Assembly: GCA_020832085.1 (NCBI GenBank)
Contig: JAFIFJ010000130.1
Coordinates: 1 to 50,143 of the forward strand
Source: Gammaproteobacteria bacterium
Lineage (GTDB): Bacteria; Pseudomonadota; Gammaproteobacteria; Pseudomonadales; Azotimanducaceae
Direction of reading: 5' to 3'
DNA: 50,143 nucleotides
This document shows, piece after piece, positions 28,425-36,889 of this stretch (position 1 is its first letter; every line of letters starts with the position of its first letter). Both the position numbers and the translations under genes were made by a program. The notes under the pieces are model-generated. The model was given only the letters and a program-made list of their open reading frames with translations. It did no database searches and had not been told where the DNA came from.

Positions 28425-30182
28425 ATGACAGGCACAAGGCCGATCACTCTGTCCGTACCACCGCAGAAACTCGACGCGCTGACGTTCTGCGATGGCTCCC
28501 TGCGCGCCCTCGACGCCTGGGCTGCACCGCTTTACGCCATGGCGCCCGCGGAGGCCATCGACAAACTGCTGCCGGCACTGGTGGAGCTGAATCAGTGCAA
28601 GGCGGCTGCGGACACCCGCTTCAAGCAGCTCGAAATCCTGCGCCCGGTGGTCCACTTTCTCTGCAGCCGACTGACCCAGGAGATGCTGAAGCGGCCGATG
28701 CTCCTCGACGCCAGGGAGCAGCAGGCCCTGGGGGCCGCTCAAAGCCTGCAGACCCATCTGGCGGCCGGCTACAAGGTGGTGCTGGCCGGGAGCATGCAGT
28801 CCGGCCAGGGCGTGCACACCGAGGCCCTGCATCGCGCGATCTCCGAACTCGGTCAGACCCTGCTGCGTGCCCTGCAGCTTTACACGCCCGCGCCTCAGCG
28901 CCTGTGGCTGCAACTCCACCAGCTCTACTACCTGGCCGAGCGCAAGGGCGCCCTTGAGGCGACGGCCATGGATCCGGACCAGTCCAAGAGTCGCCCCACG
29001 AGCATTCGCACCATCTACATGCGGCTGCTGCTGCTCGGCTGTGCCCGTCCCAACATGCTGCGTCAGCAGGCCCTCGGGGCGCTGTTCAACGCCCTGGAAA
29101 GCTGGGCCGAGAAGGTGGAGTTCGGTGAACCCGAATCCGACGACCCGCTCTTGGTCGATCTCACGTCCGACCGGGCACCGGTGGAATCGGCCCGCTACAC
29201 CACCCGGGCCGACGAGGATCGGCGCTGCCTGAAAACCGAGGCCTTGCTGAACATCCTGCGCCATCGCTTCGAGCAGGCCACCAGCCCGGGTTCCGACTTC
29301 AGCGGTCAGGGCGCCGACGACGCCGAACTGCTCAGCCACCTGATCCAGGCCTGGAGCCGCAGCGCCCGGCGGGCCTTCAAGCGCTCCCGGGCCCAGGGCA
29401 AGCTGGAAATCTGCATCGGCCTGCCTGCCCTGCACTTCCACAGCGCCGGCGGCATTCCCCTCAAGGCCCAGCTGCGCGGACGTCGCAGTCTGCGCCATGA
29501 AGACCGCGATGAGGATCTGGTGCTCGACCCCTTTGCCGGGGCGGGGGATGTCGGCGGCGCCCGTCAGGAGCCGGCCCGGGTCAGCACCGGGGCCCCCAGG
29601 ATGCCCGCCGAGGACACCCACTTCCCCATCTCCAGCCTGCAACTGGACGACATTTCACCCGGAGGCTATGGCCTGGTGTGGAGCAGTCAGCCGGACGCGG
29701 AACTGCATGCGGGTGAACTGGTGGGCCTGCGCAAACCTGGCGACGCCCAGTGGTCCGTGGCGGTGGTCCGCTGGTGCCGCAACCAGCCCGGCGAGCTGCG
29801 TCTGGGTGTGGAGCTGCTGGCGCCGCGGGCCGCTTCCGCCTGCATCCGGCCCCTCGGGCAGAACACGGCCTGGAATGCCTGGGGTCCGGCACTGGTCCTG
29901 CCCGAGGTCAGCGCCCTCGGGCAACCGCCCTACCTGATCACCGAGGGCGGCGCGTTCAGCCCGGGTCAGAAGGTCATGCTCAATCAGTACGGCAGCGGTC
30001 TGAGGGCCCGGCTCGAAGTGCTCGAGCGCACCAGTCACGGCTTCGCCGAATTCCGTTTCGAATCTCTCGGTGACCACAGCGAAACCACCGTCCACACAGG
30101 TATCGAAGTGGACTATCTCGACGACGAGACCGAGATCGAACTGACGGGCACCGGCCCCTGGTCCGAACAGCACGGCAGCTGA
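28425..30182 (+). CDS. FimW-like cyclic-di-GMP effector, paralogue 1
   Basis: This 585-residue soluble protein has a helical N-terminal two-thirds (DTRFKQLEILRPVVHF at 63-78, LQLYTPAPQRLW at 150-161, LLLLGCARPNMLRQ at 201-214). A C-terminal PilZ-like part follows, with DDISPGGYG (408-416) fitting the D/NxSxxG motif. By content and position upstream of a fimX-like gene it matches P. aeruginosa PA4958 (FimW), a cyclic-di-GMP protein of surface attachment; this is from memory. Residues about 350-401 form a low-complexity R/D/E/G/A insertion absent from paralogue 2. I chose ATG at 28425 for its GGAAG site 8 nt upstream. A PilZ RxxxR motif is not certain, so binding is inferred. Confidence 0.7.
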   Translation: MTGTRPITLSVPPQKLDALTFCDGSLRALDAWAAPLYAMAPAEAIDKLLPALVELNQCKAAADTRFKQLEILRPVVHFLCSRLTQEMLKRPMLLDAREQQALGAAQSLQTHLAAGYKVVLAGSMQSGQGVHTEALHRAISELGQTLLRALQLYTPAPQRLWLQLHQLYYLAERKGALEATAMDPDQSKSRPTSIRTIYMRLLLLGCARPNMLRQQALGALFNALESWAEKVEFGEPESDDPLLVDLTSDRAPVESARYTTRADEDRRCLKTEALLNILRHRFEQATSPGSDFSGQGADDAELLSHLIQAWSRSARRAFKRSRAQGKLEICIGLPALHFHSAGGIPLKAQLRGRRSLRHEDRDEDLVLDPFAGAGDVGGARQEPARVSTGAPRMPAEDTHFPISSLQLDDISPGGYGLVWSSQPDAELHAGELVGLRKPGDAQWSVAVVRWCRNQPGELRLGVELLAPRAASACIRPLGQNTAWNAWGPALVLPEVSALGQPPYLITEGGAFSPGQKVMLNQYGSGLRARLEVLERTSHGFAEFRFESLGDHSETTVHTGIEVDYLDDETEIELTGTGPWSEQHGS

Positions 30183-30292
30183 CGCAACGGTTCGACAAGC
30201 CGTGGTCCAGGGCATACATTTGATCGCTTTACTCCGGGGATGGAACCCTCCGCCCCGGGCTCACCAGACGCCACGGTTATTCACCCAGTCAG

Positions 30293-31930
30293 ATGTCACA
30301 ACAGCGCTCACTGCGTCTTAGGATTCCGGCCCGCTCAGACTCCGCGCCGGCCTGCTGCAATGGCGATGCAGCCCAACTCGCGGCCTGGATCGACGGGCTG
30401 CCGCTGCAGGATGCAGAGCATTGCGGACGCGAGCTGCAGGTTGCCCTGGCGGAACTCAACCGCTTTGCCACCGAGCCGGACACCCGTTTCGCCCTGCTCG
30501 AACTGCTTCGGCCCACGGTCCACTACACCTGCTCCAGCCTGTCGCGGGGCTGGCTCCACCAGACCCTGGTGCTGGACAGGGCGCAGCAGGAGCTGGCCGG
30601 ACTGGCGCAGTCTCTCCAGAACCAGCTGGCCACAGGCTACAAGGTCGTCATCGTCGACTGCCTGCGCAGCGGTGCCGACTTCGATCAGCCCCTGGTTGAG
30701 CGCAGTCCCGGAGCCCTGATAGCCCAGGCCACCCATCGCGCCCTCACCGACCAGAGTCGGACCTTGCTGCGCTCCCTGCAGCTCTACACGCCGGCGCCGG
30801 CCCGCCTCTGGCATGACTGCCATCAGCTCTACAACCTCGCTGCGAGCTACGGGTTCCTCGACCATCCCGTGACCGATCCCGAGAATCAGCTGCGTCCGAC
30901 GACGGCCGTGGCCGATGCCTACCTGCGGTTGCTGCTCCTCGGCAGCAGCCGCCCCAACATGCTCAGGCAGAGTTCCATCGGCGCCCTGTTCCAGGTGCTC
31001 GAGGACTGGAGCTGCCATGCCCGGCTCAGACCGCGGACGCAGGGCAGCGAACCCTTTCTGCTGGTGGACATCAGCGGCGACAATGCGCCCGTCAGCACCC
31101 GCAGCTATCGCGAGCAGATCCCGGAAAACGCCGAACTCCAGGAACTCGATGCCTCGACGCTGGTGCAGCTGCTCAACGCCCAGCTCGCCGGCAGCGGCAG
31201 CGCCGACATCCTGCTGCCGGACTTTCTGACTCCGGATCTGATCAGGCACGTGGTGCAGGCCTGGGGCGTGCTGAGCAAGCGTGCGTTCCGCCGGGTGTCC
31301 GCCAGCGGCCAGCTGGACATCTGTGTCGGTCTCGCCACCCTGCACGATCTCAGCACCAGCCAACGTGCCAGGCTGCGCCAGCATCGCGTGCTCCTTGCCG
31401 ATACCTCTCCCGGCGGCTACGGCATTCGCTGGGATGGCGAAATCCCGGTGAGTTTGCAGACGGGAGAACTGGTGGGCGTACGCGAGACTGCCGATCACCA
31501 CTGGGCCATCGCCGTCGTGCGCTGGCTGCAACGCCGGGACAACACGACAGCACTGGGCGTGGAACTGCTCGGACCTCGGGCTCTGCCCGCCAGTGCGCGG
31601 CCGCTGCGGGCCCGCGGCAGCGTGGAGGAGGCCTCGGCGGCCCTGCTCCTGCCGGAGTTGAAGGCCATCAACCAGCCGGCCATGCTGATCACGCCGCCTG
31701 ACCGCTTCACGGTAGGAGAGAAGGTGCTGCTCGAGCAGGGCGGCAGGGAGTTGCGGGCATTGCTCGTGCGCAGCAATCATGCCAGCGTCAGCTTCTGCGA
31801 ATTCGAGTTCCAGGAACTCGACGCACCGGCACACTCCCCCTGGACCGGCATCGAGGTGGAACACCTCAGCGAGGAAGACTTTTGGGAAAGCGTGGACTAC
31901 CACACGGATACGGCACCCCGCGGCCGCTAA
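30293..31930 (+). CDS. FimW-like cyclic-di-GMP effector, paralogue 2
   Basis: This 545-residue protein is a paralogue of its upstream neighbour. Shared landmarks include DTRFALLELLRP (63-74), LAQSLQNQLATGYKVV (104-119), LQLYTPAPARLW (162-173), LLLLGSSRPNMLRQ (213-226), and the PilZ-like DTSPGGYG (370-377), preceded by RARLRQHR. It lacks the insertion seen in paralogue 1, so the PilZ-like motif directly follows the helical part. It lies 110 nt after paralogue 1 and 81 nt before the fimX-like gene, all on the plus strand. No strong ribosome binding site precedes the ATG. Function is inferred from synteny. Confidence 0.7.
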   Translation: MSQQRSLRLRIPARSDSAPACCNGDAAQLAAWIDGLPLQDAEHCGRELQVALAELNRFATEPDTRFALLELLRPTVHYTCSSLSRGWLHQTLVLDRAQQELAGLAQSLQNQLATGYKVVIVDCLRSGADFDQPLVERSPGALIAQATHRALTDQSRTLLRSLQLYTPAPARLWHDCHQLYNLAASYGFLDHPVTDPENQLRPTTAVADAYLRLLLLGSSRPNMLRQSSIGALFQVLEDWSCHARLRPRTQGSEPFLLVDISGDNAPVSTRSYREQIPENAELQELDASTLVQLLNAQLAGSGSADILLPDFLTPDLIRHVVQAWGVLSKRAFRRVSASGQLDICVGLATLHDLSTSQRARLRQHRVLLADTSPGGYGIRWDGEIPVSLQTGELVGVRETADHHWAIAVVRWLQRRDNTTALGVELLGPRALPASARPLRARGSVEEASAALLLPELKAINQPAMLITPPDRFTVGEKVLLEQGGRELRALLVRSNHASVSFCEFEFQELDAPAHSPWTGIEVEHLSEEDFWESVDYHTDTAPRGR

Positions 31931-32011
31931 CATCGGCCGCGGGAAACTCAGTCGCACGCCGACCCGAAGGCATGCGCTCCACCGCTCGTCAACGGGAATG
32001 ACTCGAGGCGC

Positions 32012-34117
32012 ATGAGCCGTACGGAGCCAATTCATCTGATCATTGCCGATCCCTCCGAAAACAGCGCGGAGGAGATCGTCAGCGAATTGCGCAATGCCGG
32101 GCACGCGACCCGGGCCCAACATGTGGCCAACATCGAACAACTGGACGCCCTGCTGCACGGTCAGCGCTGGGATCTCATGCTTTGCCGCCGCGATGACGAG
32201 GCCGAATATCAGCCCGAGGACCTGATCGCCAGGGTCCGGCAGCAGGAACTCGACTGCGCCACGATCCTGATCGAGAACAGCACCGACCCCGAGCGTCTGA
32301 CCAGCGGTCTGAAAGCGGGCGCCACCGACGTCATTCTCGACGGCCAGGACGAGCGCTTCCTGCTGGTGGTGCGGCGGGAACTCTCCAACGTGGCCGAGCG
32401 TCGCAAGCGCCGCCACGCCGAACTGGCGATGAAGGAATCCGAGCGTCGCAATCAGCTGCTGCTCGACAGCTCCCGGTCCGCCATCGCCTATGCCCACGAA
32501 GGCATGCACATCTACGTCAATCGCGCCTACGTGGATATGTTCGGCTATGCCGATCAGGACGAGCTCGCGGCCATTCCCCTGCTCGACATGATTGCTCCCG
32601 AGCATCAGACGACGTTCAAGCAGAAGCTCAAGGACTTCGACGCCGAAGCATCCACCGATGCCTTCCCTATCAGTTGCGTGCGTCAGGATGGCAGCAGCAT
32701 CGAAGGCAGCATGACCCTGACCATGGCCGCCTTCGACGGCGAACCCTGCATGCAGGTGCTGATCCGCCACGATGAACCCGCCGCCAGCAGTGAAGAGATC
32801 CAGCAGATCAGATCTCAGGACCCCACCACCGGCCTGCTCAACCGGCCCTATTTCCTCGAGCGCCTCGATCAGGCCGTGGAAGATGCACGCCGGGAACGTC
32901 ACAGCGGTGGGCTGATGATGCTGCAGATCGACGACTTCGCCGACGTTCGGGAACAGGCTGGGCACACGGGAACTGATGCCCTGGTCCGGGAAATGGCCGA
33001 GGTTCTCGACCGCGCGCCCGGCGACGACGTGATTCTCGCCCGGCTCGGCGACGATACCTTCGGCGTGCTCACCCGCGACTGTGGTCGCGATGAACTGCAG
33101 AAGCTTGCCGACGGCTACGGCAGCGCGGTGGAGGAACACCTGTTCTCCGCCGGCGACAAGACCGTTCGCCTCACCCTGAGCATCGGCATGGCACTGATTG
33201 GCAGCCGCTCAGAGAGCGCCCAGGAAGCCCTCACCCAGGCCAGCCGCGCGACCAGCCACGTCCGCGAGATCAACAAGGAAGGCAACGGCAGCTACCTCTT
33301 CGATCCGGCGGACTTCACCACCGATCGCAGCAGCAGCATGGACCCCGGCGACGAACATGCCCGCGAGATCCTCAACCTGCTGTCCGACGGCATCAAGAAC
33401 AACGCCCTGGTGCTGCTCTTTCAACCCATCGTCAGCCTCCATGGCGAAGCGCGGGAGCACTACGAAGTGTACCTGCGCCTGCCCGACGGCAAAGGCAATC
33501 TGCTGACGCCGGATGATTTCATCCACCTCGCGGAACAGGCCGGCATGGGCGGGCGCCTCGACCGCTGGGTAGTGCTGCAGTCGGTGCGCAAACTCGCGGC
33601 CCGGCGTGGCGAGGGACGCGACGCCCGGCTGACCATCAACCTCACCCATAATGCCCTCACCGACGACAGCTTCCTGCCCTGGCTGAAGGTGGCCCTGAAG
33701 GCGGCCAAACTGCCGCGGGAAGCCGTGGTACTGCAGTTCACGGAGATCGCCGCCACCACCTATCTGAAGCAGGCAAAGGCCTTCAGCGAGTCACTATCCA
33801 AACTCGAGTGCATCGTCGCCTTGTCCCGCTTCGGCGGATCGGTCAACCCCTTCGGAACCCTGCGCCATCTCGAGGTCGCCTACGTGAAGCTCGACGGGGC
33901 TCTGATCAGCGACATCACCGGCGACGAGGACAGTCGCAAAAAATTCAGCGCCATGATCAAGCAGCTCGAGGAAGGCGGCCATCACCCGGTGGTGCCCATG
34001 GTGTCCGATGCCCAGATCCTCGCGCAGCTGTTCCAGGCTGGCGTCAACTACGTTCAGGGCAACTACTTTGCCGAGCCTGCTCCCGATATGGACTACGAAT
34101 TCCAGTCCGATCTCTAA
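32012..34117 (+). CDS. fimX: FimX-like degenerate GGDEF/EAL cyclic-di-GMP receptor
   Basis: The 701-residue protein has a receiver-like domain (1-125), PAS (about 145-255), GGDEF (265-430) and EAL (450-690). All catalytic signatures are degenerate. The receiver has WDLMLCR without a phospho-acceptor Asp, the GGDEF site reads GDDTF (346-350), and the EAL site reads EVYLR (485-489). The DDFG-type loop is SRFGGS, although QPI, VKLD and QGNYF remain. This pattern and its place before serB match P. aeruginosa FimX, which binds cyclic-di-GMP through a dead EAL domain and promotes type IV pilus assembly. A GAGG lies close to the ATG. Its stop overlaps the serB stop, convergently. Confidence 0.88.
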   Translation: MSRTEPIHLIIADPSENSAEEIVSELRNAGHATRAQHVANIEQLDALLHGQRWDLMLCRRDDEAEYQPEDLIARVRQQELDCATILIENSTDPERLTSGLKAGATDVILDGQDERFLLVVRRELSNVAERRKRRHAELAMKESERRNQLLLDSSRSAIAYAHEGMHIYVNRAYVDMFGYADQDELAAIPLLDMIAPEHQTTFKQKLKDFDAEASTDAFPISCVRQDGSSIEGSMTLTMAAFDGEPCMQVLIRHDEPAASSEEIQQIRSQDPTTGLLNRPYFLERLDQAVEDARRERHSGGLMMLQIDDFADVREQAGHTGTDALVREMAEVLDRAPGDDVILARLGDDTFGVLTRDCGRDELQKLADGYGSAVEEHLFSAGDKTVRLTLSIGMALIGSRSESAQEALTQASRATSHVREINKEGNGSYLFDPADFTTDRSSSMDPGDEHAREILNLLSDGIKNNALVLLFQPIVSLHGEAREHYEVYLRLPDGKGNLLTPDDFIHLAEQAGMGGRLDRWVVLQSVRKLAARRGEGRDARLTINLTHNALTDDSFLPWLKVALKAAKLPREAVVLQFTEIAATTYLKQAKAFSESLSKLECIVALSRFGGSVNPFGTLRHLEVAYVKLDGALISDITGDEDSRKKFSAMIKQLEEGGHHPVVPMVSDAQILAQLFQAGVNYVQGNYFAEPAPDMDYEFQSDL

Positions 34118-35358
34118 CTGGCGCCACCCTGTTGGTCGTGGGCGTGGGCGAGGTCGTCATCCGTGAACCCGAGCAGATAGAGAATGGCATCGAGACCCAG
34201 CTCCGACAGCGACTGCTCGGCAGACTCCCGCACCAGGGGCTTGGCCCGAAAGGCGATGCCAAGCCCGGCAATGGACAACATCGGCAGGTCATTGGCGCCA
34301 TCACCCACTGCGATCACCTGATCGAGGGTAATGCGCTCAGTCGCGGCAATCTCCCGCAGCAGAGCCGCTTTGCGTGCCCCGTCCACCACCTCTCCGATCA
34401 CCCGGCCCGTCACCTGGCCGGAGACGATCTCGAGCTCGTTGGCGTGGACATAATCGATACCGAGACGCTGCTGCAGGCGGCGCCCGAAGTACTGGAAGCC
34501 ACCCGAGAGAATGGCCGTCTTGTAGCCCAGGCGCTTGAGGCTCGCCACCAGCCGTTCCGCGCCTTCGGTGATCGGCAGAGCGTCGGCGACCGCAGCCAGG
34601 ACCTTGGCATCCAGACCCTCGAGCAGCGCCACCCGTCGGCGGAAGCTTTCAGTGAAATCCAGTTCTCCGCGCATGGCCCGCTCGGTGATCCCGGCCACCT
34701 CCTCGCCGACGCCCGCATGGCGCGCGAGTTCGTCGATGACCTCGGTCTCGATCAGCGTGGAATCCATGTCGAAACAGATCAGGCGGCGATTGCGCCGGTA
34801 GACGTTGTCCAGCTGAAAGGCAATGTCGATTCCAAGCTCGCCGGAAGCGGTAAGAAACTCCGCCCGGATGGCCTGCTGATCGGAGAGGTCGCCGCGCAGA
34901 GAGAGCTCGACGCTGGAACGCGCCCGCTCGGGTTCCACTTCTTCGATGAGTCCGCCCGACAGGCGCCGCATGGCATCGATGCGCAGCCCGTGGCGCGCGA
35001 CGATGGCGGTGACCCGCGCAAGATCCCTCGCCGTGAGGCGTCTCGCCAACAGGGTCACAATGTAGCGATCCCGAAGCTGACGCGTGACCCACTCCTGCCA
35101 GCGCGCCTGGGCCATGGGTTCACAGCTGACACTGAGACCGAGTTCATGGGCGCGGAAGAGCACATCCTTGAGAATGGGCGCGCTGTCCGATGCTGCGGGC
35201 AGCGCCACCACGATGCCAAGCACCGACTGACCGTGGATGACCGCCTGACCGACGTCGCGGATCTCCACCGGATGCGGCGCGAGCACGGACATGAAGGCCG
35301 CAGCGAGCTCGCTTCGTTCGGCGCCCATGACGGAGATGAGGAGCAGATCCTGCCTCAC
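34114..35358 (-). CDS. serB: Phosphoserine phosphatase SerB
   Basis: SerB makes serine from phosphoserine. The 414-residue protein has two N-terminal ACT-like regions (about 1-80 and 95-170) and a HAD phosphatase domain with the nucleophile motif ICFDMDSTLIETEVIDELAR, ILSGGFQYF, and GDGANDLPML. I chose GTG at 35358, with GGGAGG about 9 nt upstream; a longer reading would run into the divergent neighbour. It overlaps the fimX-like gene tail to tail by 4 nt. SerB divergent from a ytjB/ahpA-like gene is also the E. coli arrangement. Confidence 0.94.
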   Translation of the reverse strand: MRQDLLLISVMGAERSELAAAFMSVLAPHPVEIRDVGQAVIHGQSVLGIVVALPAASDSAPILKDVLFRAHELGLSVSCEPMAQARWQEWVTRQLRDRYIVTLLARRLTARDLARVTAIVARHGLRIDAMRRLSGGLIEEVEPERARSSVELSLRGDLSDQQAIRAEFLTASGELGIDIAFQLDNVYRRNRRLICFDMDSTLIETEVIDELARHAGVGEEVAGITERAMRGELDFTESFRRRVALLEGLDAKVLAAVADALPITEGAERLVASLKRLGYKTAILSGGFQYFGRRLQQRLGIDYVHANELEIVSGQVTGRVIGEVVDGARKAALLREIAATERITLDQVIAVGDGANDLPMLSIAGLGIAFRAKPLVRESAEQSLSELGLDAILYLLGFTDDDLAHAHDQQGGAS

Positions 35359-35491
35359 TGTGCAGCCCCTCCCAAGGGACCCTCGTGCTGGCGCCCGATT
35401 CGCCGTTCCGGGTGCCCATGTGCAGTCGTCGTCGAGGTTAGAATGGCGGTCGCCAGACGGCGATCGCGGCACTTCACCGGAGTCCATCCAC

Positions 35492-36778
35492 TTGCCAGCT
35501 CCAAGCGCTTCCCCTTCTAGGGCACGGTCCGTCAATCCACCGCGTGAGCCCCTCTGGCTCAGTGCGGTGCTCATCGCCATCGTCCTCGGCGTCCTGCCGG
35601 TCACATTCGCCGCACTTGCTGTCAACGCCCAGAACAACGCGGCCGCGAGCGCGCGCTATGGTAGCACCATCGCCGAACGACTCGCTTCGAACGCCGTCGA
35701 TCCGCTGCTGGCGGACGATCTCATCGGCCTGAGTCTGCTGGTCAGGGAATACAAGGCCCTCGACGACATCGCGACGGCCGCCGTTTACGGCGCTGACGAC
35801 CGCCTTCTCGCCGCCGCAGACGGCGCCGCCACCAGCCCGGCGCGCCTGGAGCGGACCCCCCTGCCCGGCATCCACATCCAGGCCATTCGCCTGGAGGAGA
35901 ACATCGCGGGCTATGCCCGCATTGCCCTGCGACCAAGCGGCGCCCAGCAGAGCCAGCCCGCCCTGCTGCTGGCCGCCCTGGCCGCCATGGCGCTGCTCAC
36001 GGCGGCCGGCGCCTGGCTCGGCGGGCGCATGGACCTGAAGCTTGGAGCCGCACGGGAGGAACTCGAAGACGTCACCGGCCAGCGGGCCCACTGCCGCGGA
36101 AATCTGGCCGCCCTCATCGAACTCGGCCAGGACATCACCGCCGAACGCGAGGCGGAACCGGAAGCCGGCAGGCTGCGGGAACGGCAGCTCTATGTCCTCG
36201 TCGTCAACCTGTTCAATCAGATCTCGCTGCCGGCATCGGCCCGCCACGACGTCCTCGATCAATGTGAGGCTGCGTTGGAACAGGTATGCCGACTCTATGG
36301 TGGGCGCCAGGAAGAACTGCCGCGCACCGGTATCCTGCTCACCCTCGATGCCCTGAGCGACAGTGGCGATCATGCCTTTCACGCCATCTGTGCCGCGCTG
36401 CTGGCCCAGCGCGTGTTTGCCAACCTCAACGCCGAGCGGGCGCGCAGTGGCGAAGTGCAGCTGGCGCTGCGCATCGGTCTGGAACGGGTTTCGGAGGAGG
36501 AAAGCAGCAGCCCGCCGGAGGTGATGGCCCAGGCCTTCCCGGAAAGCGTCTCCCGCGGCATCACCCTGAGCGCCTTGGCGCGCGATGAAGGCATCGCCAT
36601 CGGCGACGAAGTGCTCAAGGCCTGCAGTGACCCCGAACGCCTGATCCGTGAGCCGCTGCAATCCGCCGCCCTGCGGGCCCTGGGCGGCAGCGGTCACGCC
36701 TGGCTGGTACGTGATCTGGCATCCGGCTATCGCGGCCTGCTGGACCGCCAGGCTCAACTGCTGCTGGGTTCCACGTAG
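35492..36778 (+). CDS. YtjB/AhpA-like membrane protein with degenerate cyclase-like domain
   Basis: This 428-residue protein has TM1 (about 20-44), a periplasmic segment of about 110 residues (with AERLASNAVDPLLADDL and VYGADDRLLAA), and TM2 (about 157-178). A coiled linker and a ~190-residue cytoplasmic domain follow. The N-terminal half resembles YtjB/Smp, the protein encoded divergently from serB in E. coli. The C-terminal half looks like a class III nucleotide cyclase fold (LYVLVVNLFNQ at the usual FADI strand, ALRIGLERV, then ESVSRGITLSALARDEGIAIGDEVL) but lacks the metal aspartates. I chose TTG at 35492, with GGAG 9 nt upstream. The cyclase resemblance is inference from pattern only. 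Confidence 0.6.
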   Translation: MPAPSASPSRARSVNPPREPLWLSAVLIAIVLGVLPVTFAALAVNAQNNAAASARYGSTIAERLASNAVDPLLADDLIGLSLLVREYKALDDIATAAVYGADDRLLAAADGAATSPARLERTPLPGIHIQAIRLEENIAGYARIALRPSGAQQSQPALLLAALAAMALLTAAGAWLGGRMDLKLGAAREELEDVTGQRAHCRGNLAALIELGQDITAEREAEPEAGRLRERQLYVLVVNLFNQISLPASARHDVLDQCEAALEQVCRLYGGRQEELPRTGILLTLDALSDSGDHAFHAICAALLAQRVFANLNAERARSGEVQLALRIGLERVSEEESSSPPEVMAQAFPESVSRGITLSALARDEGIAIGDEVLKACSDPERLIREPLQSAALRALGGSGHAWLVRDLASGYRGLLDRQAQLLLGST

Positions 36779-36825
36779 CGGGCAGAAGCTGACGATGTCG
36801 TCTTCGTTGAACGTCATGCAGATCG

Positions 36826-36868
36826 GCGCATTTCGCTGTGCGAAATAGCGCTCTCCCACAGTGACGCC
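36826..36868. repeat. Hairpin plus TCTCCCACA repeat between convergent genes
   Basis: In the 111-nt gap between the ytjB-like gene and parC the bases 36826-36851 form an 11-bp stem (GCGC-ATTTCGC with GCGAAAT-GCGC, one bulged A, TGT loop). TCTCCCACA follows. The same order of hairpin then CTCTCCCACA occurs at 25357-25384. It may act as a bidirectional transcript end, though no T-run follows. Confidence 0.55.
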
Positions 36869-36889
36869 TCGCTCGAAGCTGATGGAGCG

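Noticed and set aside
30335..33139. A 934-codon open frame on the minus strand
   Set aside because: It lies antisense to the FimW-like and FimX-like genes, has no recognisable domain, and is expected by chance in DNA with strong third-position GC bias.
35359..35637. Longer SerB start
   Set aside because: The extra ~93 residues have no SerB similarity, overlap the divergent membrane-protein gene, and the GTG at 35358 has a good ribosome binding site.
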